The notes under the pieces are model-generated. The model searched no databases. It saw only the letters and a list, made by a program, of their open reading frames with translations, and was not told the origin of the DNA. Positions 36,178 to 47,024 of a stretch of DNA of 64,000 nt are shown in pieces (the first letter of the stretch is position 1; each line of letters begins with the position of its first letter). Source of the stretch: Paraphysomonas bandaiensis (Eukaryota > Chrysophyceae); NCBI GenBank assembly GCA_965644295.1, contig CBFFRP010000149.1, positions 1-64,000 of the forward strand. Direction: 5' to 3'. Both the position numbers and the translations under genes were made by a program.

Positions 36178-37478
36178 ATAATTTTCACACTACGATATAT
36201 ATTACATAACTAGTTACTGACGGATATACGTAACCACTAAAACTTTTTAACAAACTGATAGAAAAAACAAATGACCCCGACATTTCATCTAGCTTCACCA
36301 TAATATATATATATTATATAGTCACAACTCTTGTGGGCAATATTATCACACCTTTCCTTCGTGTGCTTTCCTCAACTGTCCGCATTGAATGTATTATTTG
36401 TAGCAGTAGATGTATGTGTAAGCAAGAAGAAAATACTACATCGAAATAATAATCTAAATTGAATCTATATTAAAATACGAATGCTAATACTGAGCAACAT
36501 AAGTGTAGTTTCCAGCAGGCATTGGTTACACTGTTTCTATCTATCACTACGGCACATCATAATATATAGCTTTCCATCCACTGAAGTAACTATACCATTG
36601 ACTTCATAGATATTTTATATTTCTTACTTTCTCACCCACTTTGTACTCTATTTCATGTTATTGCTATATGGATTTATTAATTACTGAATTCATCAGAATT
36701 TGCAGACATGTATTTCCAGCTTGCTCTCTGCGACATCATCTTACTACTAACTAGTATCAGTATAATATGTGTTAGAATTGGGCACTTCACTAAAGTTAAC
36801 TTTGCCCTACACGTAAACCTTAACCTTGCTTTCTTTGTTGAACCCAATGCACTTTCAAGTAAGAAATTATAATTATATCTCAACACTTCACTACATCATA
36901 TTCATGTAACATGTGGTGAACATCTGTTCACAGTTCACAACAACATCTGTTTATCATATGTTCACCAGTCAGTCCTATGTCGTGTATAGTCACACATCAG
37001 TAACTGAATTTAATTTCTTTGTAACTATAATCACTCGTTACACCTATGAGTTGACTTCACCTCAACTCACTCTATTGCTTCAATTGCACAGTATATATCA
37101 CATCATATTGCAGAACTCAACAATATAGATCACTAGAGACATCATCCTCGTATTTACATTTAGAGGTTTCTTGTAGATCCAAGGGCATATTTTTATATAA
37201 GTATACACTAAAGATATGTTATGTCTGAATTATTAGATAGCTGGTTACGTACAAGGAATTGGGTACATGTGCCCCCAGTCGCACAATTACCGGATTTCTA
37301 GTAATTATCAAGGATGACATGGGTCTACATGGCAAAAAGCTAGCAAGAGCCTAACTTGACGGGCATCCGCTAATGATATGCTGAAATTCTAAAGTATTAA
37401 ACAAGAATTCGTCACTATCACCAAGTAGTTCTCGAGTAGGCTCTCTCAAAGTATGACTGACAGCGGATTACGACCATT
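36178..37478. other. AT-rich gene-free stretch
   Basis: About 36250-36340 resembles, in reverse, the sequence just before the Copia 3' LTR (GACATTTC...CTAGC block). The remainder holds only short random ORFs. Confidence 0.45.
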
Positions 37479-38520
37479 CTAAAAATCACACGATCTTCCA
37501 ACTGGACCACTTCCTCCAGGACAAGTGAGATTTTTCCAAGAAGAAGAAACATAAATATGCATGGTAGCCCATGATCGAGTTTCCCAGGCACAGTTACCGT
37601 CGTCACACCAGTTTTGGCACATAAGTGATTCCACTAAAGCCGGGGACTCCCAGTCCGCTGCACCGGAAAACAAATATTTGGCACTGGACCCCGGCTGAGC
37701 CACTGGTGATGTGAAGAAAAAGGCATTGAGGGTACCAGTTATATCCGGCGGGTTATACATGGGCACCAGTGGAAGCAATTGATCCTCCATATAACTCTGC
37801 TCTGGGGCCGTTTTGAGGTCGTAAAAATGGTGCCACCCCATTGACTACAGTACGATTTTACAAAAGAGAAGGATCATATAATTTGACTCACAGTCATACA
37901 TGAACCCGGAGTCCAGAGTCGCTCCTGGGCGTCTTTAGCGGTGAGTGGAATTGATTGTGCGATAGTGTCCTGATTTATCACCACCCGATCGCCCAGTAGT
38001 GAGGATGGCACGCCATCAGAGCACATATCAGATGAACTCCGAAACGATATATCCATGCGCCAGCTCTCAGTTCCGTTGTTAACCTTCCAGTATCCGAGCT
38101 CCACCAAGTTGTCTGGAGCAGCGTTACCAAACTTGCTGCTACCGAATATAGTCGCTTGAACACCTGTGACAAGGGTTCATCAAAATTAAACGCTACTTTA
38201 TACATCCTACCAGCCACAGCACCAGACGCGGTATATCTCAGACCTAATGGATGTTCCTCAGTTGGCCCAGAGTTATCTTGAGTATAAAGAATTCCTAAGT
38301 AGTTATCACAACCCGATATTGCCACCCATCCCTGAGACTCAGCTTCTTCGGCTGTAGTAGGAAGAGCGGTCTGGTGTCCAAATGTTCTCCTACAGTCGAA
38401 TCAATTAGCAAAGATACTCCCAATATATTATAAGTTGCGATTATACCATAGGCCATCGCCCAGAGAGATTGATGACATAACTCCACTTATAGTCCAAATG
38501 AACGGAATGAGTGATCGCAT
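37479..38520 (-). CDS. Secreted Cys/Trp-rich protein, family not recognised
   Basis: Four exons join in frame: 38520-38447, 38389-38171, 38135-37892 and 37844-37479, giving 300 aa; introns are 57, 35 and 47 nt. The first ~22 residues (MRSLIPFIWTISGVMSSI) are a signal peptide. Notable segments are GWVAISGCDNYLGILYTQ, NLVELGYWKVNNGTESW, GSCMTSMGWHHFYDLKTAP (formed across the last intron), MYNPPDITGTLNAFFFTSP and MCQNWCDDGNCAWETRSWATMH, with six or more Cys likely disulfide-bonded. The last 25 residues are Gly/Cys-rich. The 35-nt intron is needed to keep frame between GVQ-type and FDEP-type readings; joining gives FDEPFKFGNAAPDN. It looks like an extracellular or ER-lumen protein; I cannot assign an activity. 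Confidence 0.72.
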
Positions 38521-39044
38521 GTCTCGATACCTCAAATATGAATATAGGATCAACTAGATCAATGAGAGTTTTAATAGAAGCGACTATATCTCCTGACAGA
38601 GTGACGAGGATAAATTAGTAGAAGCAAGTTAATATTAAGGTGGATACTCTGGATGTCGTGAGTGTATCCCATGTATGGGATACTTCAACCACACTGGACA
38701 AGCACATCCGTGCATGTGTATACGGTATATACTCTGGCACATACACTGTAGATATCTTGATATCCATACACCTTGGAATTCCTACTTTCTTTGATGCTCG
38801 GATAATATTCCTACGACCTGTACAGTGTACTAGCTCAAGTGGGTGCCCCCGCCAAAAAATCTAGGATTTTCGAGATCTGATTAGGGTGGGTCTTATTTAG
38901 GAATACTGAATTTCTGAATACTGAATACTGAAAATTCAGTGATTTTGGTTTTCAGGGGTGAAATTCAGTGGTAGACGCAGTGTCTTATTAGTGATCACTG
39001 AATATGATAACTGAAATCTCTTTTTTTTCGAAATTTGAATACAC

Positions 39045-39848
39045 AATTCCATGAATGCATATATATCACATCTGAACACAACATTAAGACCTGATATCAC
39101 CCATTTCCGTTGGTTGAGATGCCGCCCAAAGCATCTTCACAACTTCTGTAAGGGTAATTATCCCTTCACCACTTTGGCATACCAAGCAGTGGTAGACCAT
39201 AACCGCAGAATAATGTTCATATCTTTCCTCTACGATGGACGCGAGTGCGACTAGACAATTACAGTCGAAGACGAATTCACGTATGACGTGATGATGGGAA
39301 AGCTGAAGGAAGCGGAGTTCGACTTATACAATGAGAACGGTGACCTCATGAGATGCAAAGGAGGGTACTTCATAGTAGACGGAGGTTACCAGAAATACCC
39401 ATGTTTTGTGGATCCAATGCACAGTCCTACTGGACATCACGAAGTACATTGGTCGGAGTTTTTGGAGTCAGTAAGGAAGGACGTTGAATGTACCTTTGGG
39501 ATCTTGAAAGCAAGATTTCGGTATTTGCGAAATGGACTGAAATGGAAAAGTGTAAAATATACGGGGTGGTCTCCTCGTACCCTCCGAATTAACATTAGAT
39601 TGATCGGCCCTGAGATTGTGGCGCCCTTGCAACGCCATTTACCTGTATGCACAGATGGAAACTGTATGGATGTGCTGGTTGCCGATTACACGCTTACTGT
39701 GCCAGGGCAATATAATCTCAATAAAGAATTGATCTTTATAATAGTAAAACAGTGTTGTGATTATAAGAGTGTAAGTAATGAGCACGATAGAGTGAAAATT
39801 ATGAATAACAATATAGAACGTAGCTATCATGCACAACGGAATAGTTAG
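39045..39848 (+). pseudogene. Harbinger transposase (DDE_4 type) with one in-frame TAG
   Basis: The frame reads GNYPFTTLAYQAVVDHNRRI, FLYDGRECD, then an amber stop at 39253-39255, then VDGGYQKYPCF and VRKDVECTFGILKARFRYL. These match the first Asp region, the 'D-GY' block with the second Asp, and the catalytic-Glu block (VE-FG-LK-RF) of HARBI1-like transposases. The N-terminal helix-turn-helix part is not visible. Apart from the stop, the core is well kept, so inactivation is recent. Confidence 0.8.
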
Positions 39849-40570
39849 AAGTGTAACTGATAATGACGACGTTATGATGACGATCACGTATCTTCGACAG
39901 ATATTTCATTGAACATTATAACTCACAGATACAATCATGTATTAAGCTGAATCCTAATAATCTCGAGGCTAGGATGATGTGGTTCTATCCCAATGCGCTT
40001 TTCAACTGGACCCCTGCAGAAGTAAAGAAGGGAATCAATAGCTGGTATGCGTTGATACTGAGTTGATACTTCCACGATCGAAGGCATGCAGTTCAATCCC
40101 TGGAGTAGAAGAGACTACGATAGGACCAGAAAAGCATTGGTCACGCACTTCAGGTTTCAGTGGCAATATGGCCAGCTTGATTGGCCAAAAAGATTTGGAG
40201 GAAAGGCTAAAGAGCTCCATCCAATGAACCGTATACAAAATGCAGTGTTGGATAGAATGTACCCAAGCGTAACATGAGTGTGCATAGAAGAAGAATGTGC
40301 AATTAGATTTTCTATGAACTAATAATTCCATATATTAATTACTTTCACTTCCAAGTTCGATAATCTCAGCTTTTCATATACAAGTTTGATAAGTCCTCAT
40401 ACAAATATTTACTTTTATGGTTTCAAGTTCTCGTTTACTTTTATGGTGCGGGCGATTTTTCGGCACTCTTCGCTATCACCATCATAATCATCCTCAGTAG
40501 TCAGGCCTTTATGTGTAATAACTACGTTTGTAGTTATGGATTCCTTGGATGTAGGAGTAGGCTTCGAACT

Positions 40571-41026
40571 TTAAGTAGACGGAGTATGGAAGGCGTCGTC
40601 TACGGCGTGCCGGGCTTTCTTATTGAAGCTTTGTCGTAAATCCTTCACATTATCAATTGATAATCCTTTTCGCTTCTTTCCTTGGGTTAAGGAATAAGAG
40701 TTCAAAGCTCTATATTCTACTGGTTTCCCAAGAAGAATAAAAGTGGAGTTGCTTCCTCGGTCACAGTGTTCCCGGCTATTCCACTGACCAGACAGAACAG
40801 TTGCTGTATAAACAAACACTACTTATTCCAACTGTACAAATAATATGATATGTACCTTGGCCAAAGCACCCTTGGTATTCCCTTTCAGCTGCTTTATCAA
40901 TTCCTCCACTGCTGGGTAGTCCTTATCGACCTTCAAAATGTCAAGATGAAGGACCTGCTCCTCCTCTTTGTTGTCTAATTCTTTCTCCTCCTCGGAATGT
41001 TCCGGTTCACGATCACTGGTACTCAT
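40571..41026 (-). CDS. Second ORF of the Harbinger element
   Basis: The exon at 41026-40850 encodes an acidic N-terminus (MSTSDREPEHSEEEKELDN) and a helical segment up to ALAK, where GTACAT provides a donor. The acceptor before ACTGTTCTGTCTGG near 40806 leads to a basic Lys/Arg segment (GKKRKG). The frame across the junction is not fully resolved. Harbinger elements usually carry a Myb/SANT-like partner protein; I cannot see the Trp signature, so the role is by position only. Confidence 0.4.
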
Positions 41027-41548
41027 ATTTCTTAATTATAGTGATATATAAGGTACTTTAAAGTGCATATATTGTGTGTATATTTCAGTAAAGAAATTCA
41101 GTATTCAGTGCTCCGACCTCTCACTGAAAAAGCATTTTCAGGTGGATTTTTATTCAGTGATCGACACTGAATACTGAATTTTATCGCTATATTCAGTGTT
41201 CAGAATTCAGTTTTGCTTAATAAGCCACCAAAAAAGCCATTTTTGACCACTGAATTTTCAGAATTCAGTATTCAGAAATTCAGTTTTCCTAAATAAGACC
41301 CACCCTTAGTTTATAATGCTTTCGAAACATCAATTGGGTACGGCGTAATCGTGCACCGACTTCCCAATGATAGCAATACATATACTGCTGTGCTGAGTAG
41401 AATTCTTCGGTCGCACCGACAAATTCTTAGATACTATTCCTGTTCTTGTAGACACAGTGCATACAACTTTAATTAGTATTGCAGGGATCTGTTGAGGTGG
41501 AGAGAAGGTACCTACGTGGTAACCATGGATAAATAAAACACAAGTGCT

Positions 41549-42717
41549 ATGAAATGCTTATACTCCTCGTTGGTGATACTACTGGTACTGCAACAGCCAG
41601 GTGATACTTATAATTGAAATAAACTATCCATATTGTATGTGGTAATTGTGCTGTATTTCGCGAAGGGAGTTCTATAGCCGTTCCACAGTTGATGGAGTTC
41701 TCCAACACGAGCAGCAAGTGCTACGGTGCTGTTGATTTCAAGAAGTATGGTCATTATTGCAAAAATATTCCTAAATATCCAAGATTGCAGACACTTAAAG
41801 TATCAGATTCAAGAATTTTATTGAAGATCATTAGTATTGGTCCCGGAACCACAGGAACCCGAACTATATACTCTGCACTGTGTAGTGTACTGCATATAAG
41901 GGCGTGGCATTACAACAGCTTATGCAAAGAAGTAGAGAGCGCTGACTTTAAAGTTGTAAAAAGAATGAATGGCGATGTTGAGTATTTTGAAACTCCACGT
42001 TCAGGTCTTTTGAAGATTACTGACGCCCTGATGGCCATCCGAAGATCTGCACCAGCCATTGTAGACACACCTGCCTCAGAGTTGTTTATTGACCTATCTC
42101 TCTCCACGCCCAATGCTGCGATCATATTATCTATGAGAGATCCTAAAGAATGGGCCCTAAGGCGGGCTACGATACATGCACATGAAACTGTGATATGCGA
42201 CAGGAAACTGTGGGACCTTCCTGGAGTTCTTCACCCATTTGACTTTGTGGGTTGTCTTCAATCTTGTCGCTCATGTTCCCGCCCTCTTGTTTCACTTCAT
42301 GAGTACATTTACGGACAGCCTTTTAGTAAGTTTCATAAAATTGATCGTACAGATATTACACCTGCGGTGGCAGTCCGTCTCAAGACATTAGAAGAAGCAT
42401 ACGTCCGAATGAACACTGTCCATGCCTGCCTTGCCTCGAAGAGAGATTTTTTACCTGTATGTCTTTGGGACATTCAGAATTTCACGATAGAGTCATTCGC
42501 GGAGAACTTACGGCAGTTTATCTTGGGTTCTCATATTTCTCCTTCTTTTTCGGGTTTGACTGTACATGAGTATCCACCAGACTTTCTCATACCTCAGAAG
42601 ACACGAATCAAGCATTATAAGAATCGCCTGACCCATAGTAGTAATCGCACCAAAGTGGTTATAGGTGCAACTGAAGGGCGACCGACCGCAATAAGTGTAA
42701 CCGCGAGGCCTAAATAG
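41549..42717 (+). CDS. Sulfotransferase-like protein with signal peptide
   Basis: Two exons, 41549-41600 and 41678-42717, join in phase 1 to give 363 aa. The first exon supplies a signal peptide or anchor (MKCLYSSLVILLVLQQP). The mature part starts with a P-loop-like IISIGPGTTGTRT (residues 69-81), the 5'-phosphosulfate-binding position of sulfotransferases, and has VDTPASELFIDLSLSTPNAAIILSMRDPKEW, the layout seen in the sulfotransferase P-loop superfamily (DTP..., then Arg-Asp-Pro and Trp). Cys pairs around 215-225 suggest disulfides. Such enzymes use PAPS to sulfate sugars, lipids or proteins, normally in the Golgi. The acceptor is unknown. Confidence 0.72.
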
Positions 42718-43199
42718 TGCACGCATGTGTGAAAGTTGCTACAGTATTGTTGGAATTGGTGAGTTTTTTATCTTATTTTAAAAAACAGGGGAGGGGGAGA
42801 AGGCGAGCCTTTTTTACTCCCGGCCTCCAATGGGGTTTCTCTCCTTTATAATTTTATTTACACCCAACTGGGTGATAATTTTGTCGTCTACTTTTAACGC
42901 TTTGGTTCGTTTATGTTTTCAAACCTGTGTTGCTGAATGGTGAAAACAGAAAATGTGTTTTATCAAGCTATTTTAACAGTAACCGTATCTGAATGTATGG
43001 ACTCAGCAATTCTTCGTCGATTTCGTCAAATTATCGTTTGATGTGATGGTTGGTATTTGTGAATGTAATCAACAGAAGTAGTTGCTTCTGAGTTCTATCA
43101 GGTAAATAACACTACGAGTTTGCTCTATGAAAGAAAGCTATACATTAGAGGTTTCAGCAATGTTCATTTCTACGTAAACTATTTCCAAGTATTAGTGCT
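42718..43199. other. Intergenic, nothing recognised
   Basis: 3' flank of the sulfotransferase gene up to a hAT end. Contains a short purine-rich run near 42780. Confidence 0.4.
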
Positions 43200-43328
43200 C
43201 AGGCCTGGAACCATTAATGGGTGATCAGTTCCCGGCAATTATAATGGACATTAATGCCTAACTACGTAATATCGATCATAATAGATAGAGTGTTCCCCCC
43301 TTAACTACTAATTACGTTAAATAACAAA

Positions 43329-44400
43329 CTACAAATCGTAACTACACATCATCACTCTTTTGCGCTTCACTGGCACACCAGGATCTTCTTGCATTCCATA
43401 TCCTACGAAATGTAATTGGCTTGCAGGAATAGCAACGATTCTAAATGATATGGTTTCATGTCTCAAAGCTCCGGGGTCATAATCAACTTTGCATAGCTTA
43501 ACGAGCCTCTTAACAACTTTATACGAAGCAAGTTCCCTCAACAAAGTCGGACTCGCACCTTTTCGTGGTGTTCTGGGAGATAAGTACCGGAGAGATTATC
43601 TCTGGGAAACTAACGTGAGCTGCAATCATAGTCAGCAGATATTTTTCTGCCCACTCATAGCCGAATGCTTGTGTGATACAAGGGACACCAATAAGTGTCA
43701 CTTGTGTAGACGTCTTTGAGCCCTGACGAATAAACAGGCATCCGGGAATGAGCCCACCTCAAGGGCATCCGGGACAGGGCCCACCTCAAGGGTAACCGGG
43801 GTATTGGGCTGCCTGCTGAAGTCAAGCATCCGGGATGTTCACCTTAAGAACTCAGAACGGAAGTGGTTCCACCTTGGTGCTTGCGGCGACGCACAAGCAG
43901 CTTCCGTAGCGTTAAATAGTAGGATAAAAAAAAGTGTGTACTGATTAGTTACAGGTAGAGGTCTAACTACTGTATCTAGCATTCATCTAGCTACTAAGTT
44001 GGTGCAGGTTTTTAACGCCTATTGCTAATAATAAGACTTTCAATATATGAAGCAAGCTGCGGTAGTTGGACCCATAGGTTCTAAGTCTAACTCACTTTTG
44101 ATGGCCTCGGCGCAGTCAAGAACACGCTGTGCCATGTCAGTTATCTCACTTTCGTCGTTAATCCAGTTGCAGATGTCAAGCCGCTCTTTTCTCATTGCCT
44201 GTCAATTCTCTTTCATCGTTTCCTTGAATTTTAGTTTTTTTCATCTTTTGCATTTTAGGCGATCATTGCACAACAAACCCAAAGATACAGAGGATTTTCC
44301 GAATTCACTCGGAAGAAGAATCTGTAAATTACACTGCCAACAATTTTGTTTGCCCCATCATCATCGTTCATTACAATTGTAAAACGATTTTGCTGTGAAG
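43329..44400 (-). pseudogene. hAT transposase C-terminal remnant, split by a repeat
   Basis: The pieces 43329-43534 and 44047-44400 align with the better-kept transposase at 45182-45754, including the sequence around TATGAAGCAAGC. The 0.5-kb repeat lies exactly between them. Frameshifts are present in both pieces. Confidence 0.7.
43535..44046 (-). repeat. 0.5-kb dispersed repeat (type 2), full copy
   Basis: On the minus strand it runs from ATATTGAAAGTCTTATTATT to GACTTTGTTGAGGG. Near-identical target copies flank it (ATACGAAGCAAGTT left, ATATGAAGCAAGCT right), about 11-14 bp, and the related transposase at 45380-45400 shows the uninterrupted site. There are no inverted ends and no poly(A). 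GGTGCGAGTCC near the 3' end resembles a Pol III B box (GGTTCGANTCC). Confidence 0.7.
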
Positions 44401-44963
44401 TAAGCTTCTTCCTAACTTGGAATACTTTTTATTTCAGAATGGTTTCTTAGGCATGGTTGGGGTTATTGGTCTCTTATCATCATTAAAGGAAGTAAACTCT
44501 TTCATTAAACAAGAGTAATAAAGCGCAATGATTATCATCACTAAGTAATAGAGTTATTCATATTTTTCTTTTCATTATAATATATGGAGAAGTAAATAAA
44601 AATATGAAGTTTGCAAGCACTACATCGTAATGTATGTGGGTTGATGGTTGGTGGAGGATGAATAATATAATAATTTGGCAGCCGCTTATTCCGTTCTATA
44701 ATAATGTGTTGCATTGTGAGTTGCACGGGTCCCAAACATATATATAATAATATGTCGTACATAAAACAATAAAAGTTTTAGTTGCAAACACCACGAGGCA
44801 GGCACTTCAATTGGCGAGTATGTCGTTGCCCACGATTCTATATTCTAACACTTATAGAATTAAGATTGTCACTGATACGCGCAAAGATGCCATGAACATT
44901 GTCTAGAGTTTATTCAGAGAATAGAGGAGATTCTATATCGTAAAAACACTTAATTCTTTATAG

Positions 44964-46567
44964 CAGGGCCTGATAACCATTAATGGCCCATTATAATGGT
45001 AGTCCAGTTCCCGGCAATTATAATGGCATTAATGAAAAATGTCCCGGCAATTATAATGGCCATAATGGCCATTAATACCTAACTACTAACTTAAAGTAGA
45101 TAGCACCACTCATATATGATAGATAGTGTTGCGCTCCCTTAATTACTAATTTTTAATTAAATAGCAGACTACAAATTTTAACTACTTCTCGCTCTCTACT
45201 AGCACATCAGGATCTTCTTGCAGGGCTTTATGGAGGGTATAAACATCCCACAACATGTAATTGGCTCGAAGGAATAGCAACGATTCTAGACAATATGGAT
45301 TCATGTTTCTACGCTCAGGTGTCATAATCAACTTTGCATGACTAAAGAGCCTCTCAACAGCATTAGATTGTGCTTTAATATGAAGCAAGCAGCGGTAGTT
45401 GGACTCATAGGTACCAAGTCGAGCTCTCTTGGTGACCTCGGTGCTGTCCAGAACACGCTGTGCAAAATCAGTTCCTTCACTCTCGTCCTCGTTATTTCTG
45501 TCGGGTACACCAACCTCCATGGATGAATCCAGTTGCAGATCTCTAACTGCTCTTCTCTCATTGCCTGTCAACTCTCTTTCATCGTTCACTTGAATTTTAG
45601 CCACTATCTTCTCAAAATTTGCACTGGCAACAATGCTTGCATTCGGGGAAAGGTATGGATGCAGCTCTGGAAATTCTTGTAGCAGCATATCAAATAACTG
45701 GCGGGCTTGGTACAAATTGGTTCCATCTCTTCCGAACATACTTATTCTCCACAATAGAAAATGGTTCGTCGTTCATAGCTATCCATTCCAGCCACCGAAA
45801 TAAGGTCCTTGCAGCAGGAGCTACTTTCTTTCTTACAAAAGACAATATATCGCCCCCGTGAAGTCTTTCACTTCCCAAAATTCTCTCGAGTTCCTCTCGC
45901 CAAGAAGAAAAATCCGCATGTTTGGTGCCCTTCTTGGCTATATGATTCACACAACTCGCGTAACCTCGCTGTATATCTTATTAAAGGCGAGCATTGCACA
46001 ACGAACAAATATGATACAGTGCACTGAGAGGATTCTCTGAAACCACTCGGAAGAAGACTCTGTAAATTACACTGCCATTAATTTTTTCGGCCAACATTGC
46101 TTACTATGCTGGATGTGGGATGGTATAAAGACAGAGTTGTGTACTGTAGCTTCTTTTAACTTTTGGGGAAAAATAGTGTTTTTGTGAATGTTTCTAGGAG
46201 TGAAATATGCATATTTTCAATGATTATTTTAGAGTTATTGAGTATATGGGTACGTTGCTATGGATATCGTCAGGACACTATTCTCTAACTCTGGAATGCA
46301 TTGAGAAGATAGTGAACAAGGTTGCCACAGAGTGCCTGTAGAGTTGCATGAACATTGTTGTCTAATATTGTTTAGAGGTTCTTCGGAGTGTAGAGGAGAC
46401 ACTATATTCTACATTATCTTAATAACACTCAGTCCTATATATAGCAGTACAGGTCATTAATGGTATCCCATTAATGGCCCATTCCAGTTCCCCGCAATTA
46501 TAATAGCATTAATTAAAATTGTCCCGGCAACTATAATGGCATTACCATTAATGGTTATCAGGCCCTG
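44964..46567 (-). mobile_element. hAT element B, 1.6 kb
   Basis: Inverted ends CAGGGCCTGATAACCATT (perfect over at least 23 bp) are flanked by an exact 8-bp target duplication, CTTTATAG, at 44956-44963 and 46568-46575. Subterminal CCATTAATGG and GGCAATTATAATGG motifs repeat at both ends. It sits inside element A. Confidence 0.92.
45182..45950 (-). pseudogene. hAT transposase C-terminal part (element B)
   Basis: 45754-45182 encodes 190 residues, with the dimerisation domain near the end (SNAVERLFSHAKLIM, YCLESLLFLRANYMLW). The frame 45950-45690 just upstream is a shifted continuation. The DDE catalytic region is missing, so the element is non-autonomous. Confidence 0.8.
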
Positions 46568-46750
46568 CTTTATAGCATATATCAAGTACCAGTAAATGCC
46601 ATAAGTGCCCAGCTCCCGGGGGCAATTACAATGGAGTTACCACTAATCCACTAATGCCTTTATTTAATGGTTACCAGGCCCTGGAATAGTTGCAAGGTCA
46701 CAACATAATATATCTACCATCATACAATAGAAATATAAGATAAATTTAAA

Positions 46751-46912
46751 ATGGAGAAACTACATTACCATTACAAGAAATTTGACGGCTTTCCGGAGAA
46801 TTTACTCCATTATTTGGAATACGATGACGGAGTGGATGGTCCTCCTCGCGTTTGGCTTGGTCATATGGATGTGCCTGGCCTTGCCATAACAAGTGTAACA
46901 CAGTTGATATGA
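46751..46912 (+). CDS. Small ORF of 53 residues, unassigned
   Basis: An ATG frame reads MEKLHYHYKKFDGFPENLL and ends ...GHMDVPGLAITSVTQLI. It looks more protein-like than the overlapping minus-strand frame. It starts 68 bases from the end of hAT A and converges on the phosphatase gene. It could be an exon cut off from its gene. No family recognised. Confidence 0.3.
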   Translation: MEKLHYHYKKFDGFPENLLHYLEYDDGVDGPPRVWLGHMDVPGLAITSVTQLI

Positions 46913-47024
46913 TACTTGTAAAACCATTCAGTCGTTTGGCTTTTCTATATTTCTGTGGCACTACATATTTTCACATTTTCCAATACGTAGTACAATATTT
47001 ACAAAGTGTTTGTATTTCAGTGAA

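Larger units (their letters stand above)
38884..41305 (+). mobile_element. PIF/Harbinger DNA transposon, 2.42 kb
   Basis: The ends are inverted repeats of about 65 bp starting GGGTGGGTCTTATTTAGG, flanked on both sides by TTA (38881-38883, 41306-41308), the target duplication of this superfamily. Subterminal regions are rich in TGAATACTGAAT repeats. Inside are a DDE-type transposase (39045-39848, plus strand) and a second, spliced-looking ORF on the minus strand (40571-41026), the usual two-gene layout. 39850-40560 also has short plus-strand open pieces (about 39960-40060, 40086-40277) without recognisable motifs. Confidence 0.88.
43200..46683 (-). mobile_element. hAT element A, carrying nested insertions
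   Basis: Left end CAGGCCTGGAACCATTAATGG at 43200; right end (reverse complement) CAGGGCCTGGTAACCATT ending at 46683. Between them lie a transposase remnant on the minus strand (43329-44400), a 0.5-kb repeat (43535-44046) and a complete second hAT (44964-46567). The sequence on both sides of the second hAT aligns with that element's own right part, which shows that A and B are relatives. The 8-bp flanks (TTAGTGCT, GAATAGTT) do not match, so the target duplication has decayed or one end is not original. Confidence 0.65.

Noticed and set aside
43535-44046. Possible hammerhead ribozyme (retrozyme) in the 0.5-kb repeat, from CTGACGA and CACGAAA text
   Set aside because: The two blocks are far apart and no stem II or III pairing connects them in the needed order.
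43200-46683. A matching target duplication for hAT A
   Set aside because: The flanks TTAGTGCT and GAATAGTT do not match, so I do not claim one.
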